From Salipiger mucosus DSM 16094 (GTDB lineage: Bacteria; Pseudomonadota; Alphaproteobacteria; Rhodobacterales; Rhodobacteraceae), in the NCBI RefSeq assembly GCF_000442255.1, contig NZ_KE557275.1:241914-305913 (forward strand): a stretch of DNA of 64,000 nucleotides, written 5' to 3'. Shown piece after piece: positions 25,883 through 33,957 of this stretch. Position 1 is the stretch's first letter. Every line of letters starts with the position of its first letter. Under the pieces are notes generated by a model. That model did not search any database, was not told the origin of the DNA, and saw only the letters and a program-made list of their open reading frames with translations. A program made the translations under genes and the position numbers.

Positions 25883-27181
25883 TCAGCGCTTGATGTTGGT
25901 GGTTTCCTGCAGCATCTCGTCGACGGTTTGGATCACCTTGGCGTTCGACGAATAGGCCCGCTGCGTCTGGATCATGTCGGTCAGCTCTTCGGCGATATCG
26001 ACCGAGCTTTCTTCGAGCGCGTAGGACTGGATTCCGCTGGTGGGCCCCTCGCCCGCATCCCAGAGGAAGAACGGCCCGCTTTCCGGCGAGACGCCGAAGG
26101 TCTGGTTGTCCATCGCGATCAGGCCGTTGTAGTTGCGCACGTCGGCAAGCGGGACCTTGTAGAGAACCCGGCTGTCGCCGGAATCGTAGAGCGCACGAAC
26201 GAGGCCGTTCTCGTCGACCTCGACCGAGACCATGTTGCCGGTGGTAGAGCCGTCCTTCTCGATCGAGATGGGGGCGAAATCGTCTCCCAGCTGGGTAATT
26301 CCCGTCGTATCTCCAAGGGCACCGATGTCGAACTCGATGGGCCCTCCGAGGACGTCGACGCTCAAGAGACCGGTCACGTCGTCGTAGGCACCGCCGGTCA
26401 CGGTGGTGACGGCCGAAATCGTGCCGCCACCGCCCACGGTATCGTCGAAGGTCAGGGTATATTCGCCGATGACCGCACCATCCTGGGCGGAGTCGGTCAT
26501 GACCATGGTCCACTCGTTCGAGGCGCCGGTGGCCGGCACCGTCGGCGTGAAGGTCATGGTGATCGTCTGCGACTTGCCGAGGTTGTCGAAATACTCGATC
26601 GTCATCGTCTCGGCCTCGCCCGAGCCGCCGGCGTCGGTGCCGGTCGCGGGCAGGTTCAGGCTGAGATCGACCGCAGTGGTCGGGTCGTTTGAGACATTCG
26701 GCGTGAAGCGGATCGGCTCGAGCCCGTCCATGCTGTCACGGGCGTAGGTCGGGAAGCTTCCGTCCTGGTTCGCCGGCCAGCCCATGAGCAGCGAGCCCGA
26801 GGTATTGGCGAGATATCCGTTCTCGTTCATCCGGAACGAGCCGGTAGAGGTCAGCATCATGTCCAGCTCGTCGCTGCCGCTGAGCACCTGCGCCTGGTTC
26901 GCCACCGGCATCATTCCGCGCCCGCGGACGGTGAGGTCCGTCGCGTTGCCCGTGGCCACCAAAGAGCCGCGCTCCGACACGAGACGCATGTTCGTCGCCC
27001 GCACGCCACCAGCGACGTAGGTCCGCGAATCGTTGGTCGCGACGAAGGAATTGAAGTCGGTCACCGCCCGGCGATAGCCGTAGGTCGATGCGTTCGCGAT
27101 ATTGTCGGAGATAGCCGCCAGCCGGTTCGCGTTGGCCGAGAGGCCCGAAACACCGGCATTCAGGGACGAGGAGATTGTCAT
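25883..27181 (-). CDS. flgE: Flagellar hook protein FlgE
   Basis: A 432-residue hook subunit: ISSSLNAGVSGLSANANRLA then ISDNIANASTYGYRRAVTDF at the N terminus, an acidic Thr/Gly-rich centre and the C-terminal VDIAEELTDMIQTQRAYSSN, KVIQTVDEMLQETTNIKR. ATG 27181 is favoured over the GTG two codons earlier because AAAGG lies at proper spacing. FlgE is the substrate whose polymer length FliK should limit. It begins the flgE-flgK-flgL-flgI run. Confidence 0.95.
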   Translation of the reverse strand: MTISSSLNAGVSGLSANANRLAAISDNIANASTYGYRRAVTDFNSFVATNDSRTYVAGGVRATNMRLVSERGSLVATGNATDLTVRGRGMMPVANQAQVLSGSDELDMMLTSTGSFRMNENGYLANTSGSLLMGWPANQDGSFPTYARDSMDGLEPIRFTPNVSNDPTTAVDLSLNLPATGTDAGGSGEAETMTIEYFDNLGKSQTITMTFTPTVPATGASNEWTMVMTDSAQDGAVIGEYTLTFDDTVGGGGTISAVTTVTGGAYDDVTGLLSVDVLGGPIEFDIGALGDTTGITQLGDDFAPISIEKDGSTTGNMVSVEVDENGLVRALYDSGDSRVLYKVPLADVRNYNGLIAMDNQTFGVSPESGPFFLWDAGEGPTSGIQSYALEESSVDIAEELTDMIQTQRAYSSNAKVIQTVDEMLQETTNIKR

Positions 27182-27239
27182 GGACACGCCTTTCTGCTGT
27201 CTCGATTGGTCTTCGAGGCCAACAGATACGGGCGGCGGC

Positions 27240-27254
27240 TTAATGTCCGGCTAA
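27240..27254. promoter_or_regulatory. CtrA-like site TTAA-N7-CTAA upstream of flgE
   Basis: TTAA and CTAA half-sites are spaced by 7 bases, followed by C, and match 7 of 8 consensus positions. The site lies about 60 bases before the flgE start, a position suited to activation of the long minus-strand hook operon. Confidence 0.5.
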
Positions 27255-27280
27255 CAGATAAAAAGCCGCCCACTTCCGGA

Positions 27281-28132
27281 TCAGGTCTGCCGCAGGAAAA
27301 TCACCTCGAGGCGATTGTTGCGCCGGTCCATCGGGTTGGCTTGCGCCGGCTCCCGGTCGGCATGCGCCGTTGTGCGGGCCACGCGCGCGGGATCCAGGCC
27401 ATTGGCCGTCAGCAGGCCACGAAAACTCTCGGCCCGGGCCGAGGACAGCTCCCACGCCGGATCGCGCGCCATGACCACCGGGAAAGCGCTGGTATGCCCC
27501 TCGACCGCCACCGGGTTGGTCACGAGGCCCGCCACCCTGACCAGAACACCCGCAAGGTCGCGCAGCAGGTCCGTGGGCGCGCCACTGTCCTCGAAGAGCC
27601 GCGCGCCGTCGGTCTCGAACAGCTCGACCACCAATCCTTCATCGGTGACGCGCGTCACGATATGCCGCATCAGCCCGTCATCGACCATGCTTTCGCCGAA
27701 CCGACCGACAAGCGCCTCTTCCAGCGCCTCGAGCGCGCGCGTCTCGGCCTCTTCGGCGGCGGATCTGTCCTGCTCGGCATCCATCGGCGAAAAAGCGCCG
27801 CGCGCGGCTTTGGATTCGGTCGGGCGCAGGTTCGTGGCACCGGTGCCGACGCGCGGCAGCACGTTCTCGGACATGGTGCTTTCGCCCCCCAGCGCCCCGT
27901 CGCCGCCGCCCGATACCCGGGCGATCGCCACGGTCGGGCTGAAGTAGTCGGCCAGCCCCTTGCGCTGCTTTTCCGTCGTCGCGTTCAACAGCCACATCAG
28001 CAGGAAAAAGGCCATCATCGCCGTGACGAAGTCGGCGTAGGCAACCTTCCAGGCACCACCATGGTGCCCGTCGCCACCGACGACCTTTTTCCGTTTGATG
28101 ATGACCGGCGCGACATTGCTGTCCACGCTCAT
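27281..28132 (-). CDS. motB: Flagellar motor stator protein MotB (OmpA-type peptidoglycan anchor)
   Basis: A 283-residue MotB. The N-terminal plug/membrane segment AWKVAYADFVTAMMAFFLLM carries the conserved proton-carrying Asp (in YADF). The C-terminal OmpA-like domain includes VAVEGHTSAF, WELSSARAESFRGLL and a final NRRNNRLEVIF-like motif (here DRRNNRLEVIF), which binds peptidoglycan. ATG 28132 has GGTGG at suitable spacing; GTG codons 6 and 9 bases upstream are alternatives. It is divergent from the first yjbH. Confidence 0.93.
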   Translation of the reverse strand: MSVDSNVAPVIIKRKKVVGGDGHHGGAWKVAYADFVTAMMAFFLLMWLLNATTEKQRKGLADYFSPTVAIARVSGGGDGALGGESTMSENVLPRVGTGATNLRPTESKAARGAFSPMDAEQDRSAAEEAETRALEALEEALVGRFGESMVDDGLMRHIVTRVTDEGLVVELFETDGARLFEDSGAPTDLLRDLAGVLVRVAGLVTNPVAVEGHTSAFPVVMARDPAWELSSARAESFRGLLTANGLDPARVARTTAHADREPAQANPMDRRNNRLEVIFLRQT

Positions 28133-28180
28133 ATCCACCACCTGTTTTCACACCCCGCGGAGGGGATACCGGCGTGCGCC

Positions 28181-28195
28181 TTACCCCTCGCTTAA
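28181..28195. promoter_or_regulatory. CtrA-like site TTAC-N7-TTAA(C) upstream of motB
   Basis: TTAC and TTAA are separated by 7 bases and followed by C, matching 7 of 8 positions of TTAA-N7-TTAA. It sits about 50 bases upstream of the motB ATG in the motB/yjbH divergent gap and its right half touches a 14-bp palindrome. Confidence 0.5.
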
Positions 28196-28208
28196 CATTT
28201 CAAAATGT
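28195..28208. promoter_or_regulatory. 14-bp palindrome in the motB/yjbH gap
   Basis: ACATTT and AAATGT form perfect 6-bp inverted arms with a 2-base spacer. The palindrome overlaps the end of the CtrA-like site and lies between a motility gene and an exopolysaccharide gene read in opposite directions. It could be an operator for a dimeric regulator; which one is unknown. Confidence 0.35.
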
Positions 28209-28349
28209 CGGCGCTATCGCGGGCAGCTCAGGGGACCCGACGTGCCGAATATCCCACATCGTGCCGGGCACACGCCGGGTAAGATGGACAGGCCACGGGA
28301 TTCCGACTAGCAGTGAATCGGACTTGCGGCAGCGGGACGGGGACGCTTC

Positions 28350-30536
28350 ATGGCGCACGCAGCGGAATTTCATGCGGCGAAACGGCTCGGGCGCGCGCTC
28401 ATGGCGGGCACCGGGCTGGGTGCGCTGCTGGCGGCGGGCGCGCTTCATGCCCAGGAGATGCCCTCCTTCAACCTGTACGGCATGCCGGGCATGATCGACA
28501 TGCCCTCGGCCGAGGCGGCGCCGGACGGCACGCTCGCGCTGAGCTACGGCAAGCTGGGCGACAGCAACCGCGGCACCCTGATCTTCCAGATCACGCCGAA
28601 ACTCACCGGCGCCTTCCGCTATACCGGCATCCAGGACTATCAGGCGCTGGGCGCGGTCGACGGGGTCTACTATGACCGCAGCTTCGACCTTCGCTACCAG
28701 CTCTGGGACGAAACGGACCTGCGGCCGGCGGTGGCCGTGGGCCTGCAGGACTTCATCGGTACAGGTGTCTACAGCGGCGAATACGTCGTCGCGACCAAGA
28801 CCCTCGGCGGCAACTTCAAGGTCACGGCGGGCCTCGGCTGGGGCCGGCTGGGCACCTACAATTCCGTCGCGACCTTCGGCTCGCGGCCGCCGATCCTCGG
28901 TGCGAACAACATCTTCACCGGCGCCAACGAGACCGGCGGCACACCCACCTACGACCGCTGGTTCCGTGGCGACGTGGCGCCGTTCGGCGGCATCAGCTGG
29001 TCGCCCACCGACCGGCTGACCTTCAAGCTGGAATATTCCTCGGACGACTACCGGGTCGAGTCGACCAACGCGACGTTCGATCACGCCGCCCCGGTGAACC
29101 TGGGCGTCGATTACACCCTGAAGAACGGCACGCAGGTCTCGGCCTACTACGCCTACGGCAGCGAGGTCGGCCTGCAGCTGACCTATCCCTTCAACCCCAA
29201 GACGCTGGGCATGCCCGGCGGGGTCGAGGATGCCGGGGTTCCGGTCAAGCCGCGCGAGCCGTCCGACGTGAACGATCTCGGCTGGACGGCCAACCTGCCG
29301 CAACGCCAGCAAAGCGCGCGCGAGCGTCTGGCCACCAGCCTCCAGCGCGAGGACCTCGAGATCGAGGGCTTCCGGCTGGAACCGCGCCGGGCCACGATCC
29401 GGCTGCGCAACCCGCTTTACGGGGCGCCCTCGCAGGCCATCGGCCGCGCGGCTCGGGTCATGACGCGCACCCTGCCCGCCTCGGTCGAGGAATTCGTCAT
29501 CGTCCCGGTCGAGAACGGCATGCCCATGTCGGCGGTCGTTCTCCAGCGCTCGGACCTCGAGGCGCACGAAAACGACGCTGCGGTCGAGATGCTGGCCCGG
29601 ACGCGGATCACCGACGCCTTCGGACAGGCGCCGGAGATGGACCTGACCGAGTATCCCAAGTTCATCTGGGCGCTCGAACCCTACTACGCCTACAGCACGT
29701 TCGACCCGCAGTCGCCGTTGCGCATGGACTTCGGCGCGCGGCTGACCGGCGATTATTTCCTCACGCCGAACGTCATCCTGACCGGGAAGATCAAGAAGCG
29801 GGTGATCGGCAACCTGGACCAGATCGACCGCGAGGACGAGTCCAAGCTACCCCGCGTGCGCACGGACTACGGCGCCTACAACCGCGAGGGCGATCCCGCC
29901 ATCGAGCAGCTCACGATCGCCCATTTCGGGCGCCCGGGGCGCAACCTCTACAGCCGGTTCACCTTCGGCATCCTCGAGCAGATGTATGCCGGCGCCTCGG
30001 CCGAGCTGCTGTGGAAACCCGTGGCCAGCCGCCTCGCGCTGGGGGTCGAAGTCAACTACGTCCGCCGCCGAGAGTTCGACCAGATGCTGGGCATCCAGGA
30101 GAACGTGACCGTCGACCCGGTTTCGGGCGCCGAGCTCACCTTCCCCGAGGTGAACGGCCATGTCTCGGCCTACTATGATTTCGGCAACGGCTTCCACGGA
30201 CAGCTCGACGTGGGCCGCTACCTCGCCGGGGACTACGGCGCGACGATCACCGTGCACCGCGAGTTCGCGAACGGCTGGAAGGTCGGCGCCTTCGCCACCT
30301 TCACCGACGTCTCGGAAGAGGAGTTCGGCGAAGGCTCGTTCGACAAGGGCATCCTCATCACCATACCGCTCTCGGTCGGCCTCGGCACACCGTCCCGGAC
30401 GACATCGACAGTCGCGCTGCGCTCGGTCCAGCGGGACGGCGGCGCACGGGTCTTCGTGCCCGACCGGCTCTATGAAAAGGTGCGCACATGGCACGAACCC
30501 GATGTCGTGGACAGCTGGGGGAGGTTCTGGAGATGA
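28350..30536 (+). CDS. yjbH: YjbH-family outer-membrane exopolysaccharide protein (copy 1)
   Basis: A 728-residue protein with a signal peptide (GLGALLAAGALHAQ) and a YjbH region: FNLYGMPGMIDMPSAEA, FQITPKLTGAFRYTGI, DRSFDLRYQLWDE and GLGWGRLGTYNS. The rest is beta-strand rich and ends in an aromatic SWGRFWR, as outer-membrane barrels do. YjbH (GfcD-like) proteins act in extracellular polysaccharide production; the exact step is not established. A GGGACGGGGA ribosome site precedes the ATG. The stop overlaps the yjbF start (ATGA). It is paralogous to the protein at 60230-62374. Confidence 0.85.
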   Translation: MAHAAEFHAAKRLGRALMAGTGLGALLAAGALHAQEMPSFNLYGMPGMIDMPSAEAAPDGTLALSYGKLGDSNRGTLIFQITPKLTGAFRYTGIQDYQALGAVDGVYYDRSFDLRYQLWDETDLRPAVAVGLQDFIGTGVYSGEYVVATKTLGGNFKVTAGLGWGRLGTYNSVATFGSRPPILGANNIFTGANETGGTPTYDRWFRGDVAPFGGISWSPTDRLTFKLEYSSDDYRVESTNATFDHAAPVNLGVDYTLKNGTQVSAYYAYGSEVGLQLTYPFNPKTLGMPGGVEDAGVPVKPREPSDVNDLGWTANLPQRQQSARERLATSLQREDLEIEGFRLEPRRATIRLRNPLYGAPSQAIGRAARVMTRTLPASVEEFVIVPVENGMPMSAVVLQRSDLEAHENDAAVEMLARTRITDAFGQAPEMDLTEYPKFIWALEPYYAYSTFDPQSPLRMDFGARLTGDYFLTPNVILTGKIKKRVIGNLDQIDREDESKLPRVRTDYGAYNREGDPAIEQLTIAHFGRPGRNLYSRFTFGILEQMYAGASAELLWKPVASRLALGVEVNYVRRREFDQMLGIQENVTVDPVSGAELTFPEVNGHVSAYYDFGNGFHGQLDVGRYLAGDYGATITVHREFANGWKVGAFATFTDVSEEEFGEGSFDKGILITIPLSVGLGTPSRTTSTVALRSVQRDGGARVFVPDRLYEKVRTWHEPDVVDSWGRFWR

Positions 30537-31207
30537 TCCGACGGACGCTGCGCCGGCTGGCGCCGCTGGGCCTTCTCGCCGCGCTGGCGGCCTGCGGGAA
30601 CAGCCCCTACCAGGCCGATCCCTTCTCGACGCTTTACGAGTCGCTGCGCCCCGGCGGGGACGGTGCGCCCGGTGCACTCACGCAGGAGGCCATCGCCCAG
30701 ACGCTGGCGGGCGCAGGCGACCGCGCGGTGACCTTCCTCGAGATCGACGAGCGCGAGTCCCAGTCCCTGCTGGTCAATATCGAAAGCAACCCGCCCTACC
30801 GGACCTATGCCACGCCGACGCGTCAGGCCGTAACCATCCGCGACGGCATGATCGTCGCGACCCGGGGTCTTGGCGGCGACCTGATGTCGGTGGACGAGGA
30901 CGAACTTCTTTCGCTGGTCCGCAGCCGTACCAAGGGCGAGGCGGTCTACATCCAGCGGTTCCTGAGGTCCGACGATCGCACCGTGCCGCTGACCTATCGC
31001 TGCAGCGTCGAGCCGGACAAGTCCATCGACGTGTCGATGGGCCTTATCCAGACTCCTGCGCGCGAGGTCGTGGCGGCCTGCACAAGCGATGTCGGCCCGC
31101 CCTTCGTGGATTACTACGTCGTCGACCCTTCAGGCCAGATCGTCGCCTCACGTCAGTGGCTCGGGCGCATCACCGGCTACGTGAGTACGCACGTTCTGCG
31201 TCGCTGA
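30533..31207 (+). CDS. yjbF: YjbF/GfcB-family lipoprotein (copy 1)
   Basis: A 224-residue lipoprotein: signal peptide with lipobox LAAC near residue 22, then a domain with TPTRQAVTIRDGMIVATRGL, GGDLMSVDEDELLSLV and a terminal ASRQWLGRITGYVSTHVLR. YjbF/GfcB proteins occur with YjbH in exopolysaccharide operons. The ATG at 30533 overlaps the yjbH stop. It shares the RGLGGDLMS motif with the second copy at 62371-63033. Confidence 0.82.
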   Translation: MIRRTLRRLAPLGLLAALAACGNSPYQADPFSTLYESLRPGGDGAPGALTQEAIAQTLAGAGDRAVTFLEIDERESQSLLVNIESNPPYRTYATPTRQAVTIRDGMIVATRGLGGDLMSVDEDELLSLVRSRTKGEAVYIQRFLRSDDRTVPLTYRCSVEPDKSIDVSMGLIQTPAREVVAACTSDVGPPFVDYYVVDPSGQIVASRQWLGRITGYVSTHVLRR

Positions 31208-31359
31208 GCGCCGCTTGCCGAACGACTGACAGAAATGGCGCGACGTCGGTCGGCTGTGGTCCCGACAAGATATTTTGATGATTCGAATTTTTCGCTGCAT
31301 TCTGGCGGCGCCGGCGACGAAGTCTGCCGCTTATATTGTATTACGAATTGGCAAGAGAC

Positions 31360-32799
31360 ATGACGACCAGAATTCATCCCGTTCTCCTCTGCGGCGGTTC
31401 CGGCACGCGGTTGTGGCCCATTTCCCGCAAGAGTTACCCCAAGCAGTTTGTTCACCTCATGGGTGAGGAGACGCTGTTCCAGGCGTCAGCGCGGCGTTTG
31501 TCCGGACACACGGCCGAAATGTTCTTCGACAAGCCGGTGGTCGTGACCAACGCCGACTTCCGGTTCATCGTGACCGAACAGCTTCATGACGTGGGCATAG
31601 ATCCCGGCGCCGTGCTGATCGAGCCGGAGGGACGCAATACCGCTCCGGCCGTCCTGGCCGCCGCGCTACATGTCGCCGCCGAGGACCCGGAGGCCATCCT
31701 GCTGGTCGCGCCATCGGATCACGTGGTGCCGGACATCGAAGCGTTCCACTCGGCCGTAGAGCGCGGCATGGCGGCTGTCGAGGCGGGCAGCCTGGTGACG
31801 TTCGGGATCACGCCGGACCGCCCTGAAACCGGCTATGGCTACCTCGAAATGGCCAGCGCGTCGGACGGCTCCGGCGCTGCGGTCGATCTGAAGCGTTTCG
31901 TCGAAAAGCCCGACGCGGCCACGGCGGAAAAGATGCTCCAGGCAGGCACCTACCTGTGGAACGCCGGGATATTTCTCTTCCGTGCCTCGGATGTCATCGC
32001 CGCCTTCGAGCGTTTTGCACCCTCGGTCATCGAACCCGTCCGCGACGCCCTGGCCGAGGCCAAGCCCGACCTCGGCTTCCTGCGCCTCGCGCCAGAACCC
32101 TGGTCGAAGGCCGAGGACATCTCGCTGGACTACGCCGTCATGGAAAAGGCCGATGCCCTCTCCGTGGTGCCCTTCGATTCCTCTTGGTCCGACCTGGGCG
32201 GCTGGGACGCTGTATGGCGTGAAAGCGGACCGGACGCGACTGGTGTGGTGACGTCCGAGGCGGCCACGGCCATCGACTGCGAGAACACCCTGCTGCGCTC
32301 GGACGGTTCAAACCTCGAGGTGGTGGGAATCGGCCTGAAGAACATCATGGCCATCGCGATGAACGATGCCGTGCTTGTCGCCGACATGTCGCGGGCACAG
32401 GACGTGAAGCAGGCCGTCACGGCTCTGAAGGCCAAGGGCGCCTCGCAGGCCACCTGCTTCCCCAAGGATCACCGGCCCTGGGGCTGGTTCGAAAGCCTCG
32501 TCGTGGGTACCCGATTCCAGGTGAAGCGAATCCTCGTGCATCCCGGCGCCTCGCTCTCGCTGCAATCGCACTTCCACCGCTCCGAGCATTGGATCGTGGT
32601 CGAGGGGACCGCCAAGGTCACCGTTGACGACGAGGTCAAGCTCGTGACCGAGAACCAGTCGATCTACGTGCCCCTCGGCGCCGTGCACCGCATGGAGAAC
32701 CCCGGCAAGGTGCCGATGGTCCTGATCGAGGTCCAGACCGGCGCCTACGTCGGCGAGGACGATATCGTGCGATACGAGGACGTCTACGCGCGCGGCTGA
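31360..32799 (+). CDS. manC: Mannose-1-phosphate guanylyltransferase / mannose-6-phosphate isomerase
   Basis: A 479-residue bifunctional enzyme making GDP-mannose for polysaccharides. The nucleotidyltransferase part has LCGGSGTRLWPISRKSYPKQ at residues 8-27 and PETGYGYLEM; a C-terminal type II PMI cupin includes RPWGWFESL, PGASLSLQSHFHRSEHW and VPLGAVHRMENPG. ATG 31360 is chosen because homologs begin at this point; 8 upstream codons are open. A terminator follows. The 152-base gap before it likely holds its promoter, but I cannot define boxes. Confidence 0.93.
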   Translation: MTTRIHPVLLCGGSGTRLWPISRKSYPKQFVHLMGEETLFQASARRLSGHTAEMFFDKPVVVTNADFRFIVTEQLHDVGIDPGAVLIEPEGRNTAPAVLAAALHVAAEDPEAILLVAPSDHVVPDIEAFHSAVERGMAAVEAGSLVTFGITPDRPETGYGYLEMASASDGSGAAVDLKRFVEKPDAATAEKMLQAGTYLWNAGIFLFRASDVIAAFERFAPSVIEPVRDALAEAKPDLGFLRLAPEPWSKAEDISLDYAVMEKADALSVVPFDSSWSDLGGWDAVWRESGPDATGVVTSEAATAIDCENTLLRSDGSNLEVVGIGLKNIMAIAMNDAVLVADMSRAQDVKQAVTALKAKGASQATCFPKDHRPWGWFESLVVGTRFQVKRILVHPGASLSLQSHFHRSEHWIVVEGTAKVTVDDEVKLVTENQSIYVPLGAVHRMENPGKVPMVLIEVQTGAYVGEDDIVRYEDVYARG

Positions 32800-32830
32800 T
32801 CCCGGCTGCGCCCCGCCCCGAAACGCGAAA

Positions 32831-32860
32831 CGCCGGACCCGAGGGTCCGGCGTTTTCCTT
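32831..32860 (+). terminator. Intrinsic terminator after manC
   Basis: A perfect 9-bp stem, CGCCGGACC with its complement, around a 4-base loop is followed by TTTTCCTTTT. It lies about 30 bases past the manC stop and between convergent genes, and probably also slows transcription from the opposite side. Confidence 0.85.
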
Positions 32861-32892
32861 TTCAACGTAGCGTGATGCGGATCTTGGCGGCC

Positions 32893-33591
32893 TCAGCGTC
32901 CGGTGCGATCCAGGACCGACATGCCGGTGAGGGCAATCAGCCTGAGGTCGGTAAGGAACGAGACCGTCTGCAAGTACTGCAGGTCCATCGCGACGCGTTC
33001 CTCGTAGCTCACGTCGTTGCGGCCCGAGACCTGCCAGAGCCCGGTGATGCCCGGCTTGAGCGACAGGTAGGCGGTGCGCGCATGGCCGTATTTCTTCATC
33101 TCCGAGCGGACCACGGGACGCGGACCGACGAAGCTCATCTCGCCCCGCAGCACGTTCCAGATCTGCGGCAATTCATCGAGGCTGGTCGACCGCAGGAAGC
33201 CACCCATCTTCGTGATGCGGGGATCGTTCTGCAGCTTGTGGTCCCGGGCCCATTCCGCTGCGGCCTCGGGATTGCTCATCAGGTGCTCGGCCAGTCGCGC
33301 CTCGGCATCGGGCACCATGGTTCGGATCTTCCAGCAGCGGAAGACCTTGCCGTTCCGGCCGATCCGACGGTGACCGAAGAAGCCCGGCCCGCCATCGCGG
33401 GCGGTCATGGCCCAGAGCACCGAGATGACCGGGAGCAGAACCGGGAGCAATGCAACGGCGAGCGCGATGTCGAAGATACGCTTGGCAACGACCGTGTAGA
33501 ACGTGCGGCTTTCGCGGCGGATCGCAACCCGGCTCTCGTGCAGATCCAGCGCGGCATGGGCGTCTTGAAGCGGTATGGATGCCGAAATCAC
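32893..33591 (-). CDS. Priming sugar transferase, ExoY/WcaJ type (copy 1)
   Basis: A 232-residue polyprenyl-phosphate hexose-1-phosphate transferase. It has one N-terminal membrane segment (RIFDIALAVALLPVLLPVI), the conserved FRCWKIRTM, STSLDELPQIWNVLRGEMSF and VGPRP motifs, and KPGITGLWQVSGR. It would transfer the first sugar phosphate to undecaprenyl phosphate to start repeat-unit synthesis. The start is a GTG at 33591 with an AGGAGG site 7 bases upstream. A paralog lies at 58701-59312. Confidence 0.9.
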   Translation of the reverse strand: MISASIPLQDAHAALDLHESRVAIRRESRTFYTVVAKRIFDIALAVALLPVLLPVISVLWAMTARDGGPGFFGHRRIGRNGKVFRCWKIRTMVPDAEARLAEHLMSNPEAAAEWARDHKLQNDPRITKMGGFLRSTSLDELPQIWNVLRGEMSFVGPRPVVRSEMKKYGHARTAYLSLKPGITGLWQVSGRNDVSYEERVAMDLQYLQTVSFLTDLRLIALTGMSVLDRTGR

Positions 33592-33957
33592 GTCTAAACC
33601 TCCTTAAGTCCCGGTTGCACCATTTGCACCGGAAACTCGGCAATAGATCTCGTTAAAGTTGAGTGGGCTTCGTTAACCCTACCCTAGGAATAGCATTGGA
33701 GGTTGTCTACATGCTGCACCTGCAAACACTACTTTTCACGATGGATTGGCCAAAATTTTCCAAAATCGCGTGAGCAATTGCACAAAAATCGCAACACGTT
33801 TCAACTAAAGATTAACAATTCATCGGGAACGATGCCAGCCCCGGAGCGTTATGTGCGTGCGAAAGCACTGAATCGGGTGCCGGGCCCTGGCTGATCGGGC
33901 ACATGGTAGACCATTTGCCCGACCCTTCGTCTCCGAACGTCAGATTGACCTGCGCTT
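33592..33957. other. AT-rich intergenic region upstream of the sugar transferase
   Basis: This 366-base gap between maeB and the minus-strand sugar transferase is clearly richer in A/T than its surroundings, especially 33640-33830, with TTAAC-type words (near 33673 and 33812) and two TTGCAC copies near 33615. It probably holds the sugar transferase promoter. A TCAA-N7-TTAA pair at 33801-33815 resembles a weak CtrA site but is far from the start. A hairpin near the maeB end is listed separately. No gene is evident. Confidence 0.5.
33895..33922 (-). terminator. Hairpin downstream of maeB, no T tract
   Basis: Twelve-base arms (TCGGGCACATGG against its near-complement, one mismatch) enclose a 4-base loop about 35 bases after the maeB stop. 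Without a U tract it is only a possible terminator or mRNA 3' stabiliser. Confidence 0.4.

Noticed and set aside
33801..33815. TCAA-N7-TTAA pair as a CtrA site
   Set aside because: It is in an AT-rich gap far from the sugar transferase start and chance matches are expected there; kept only as a remark.
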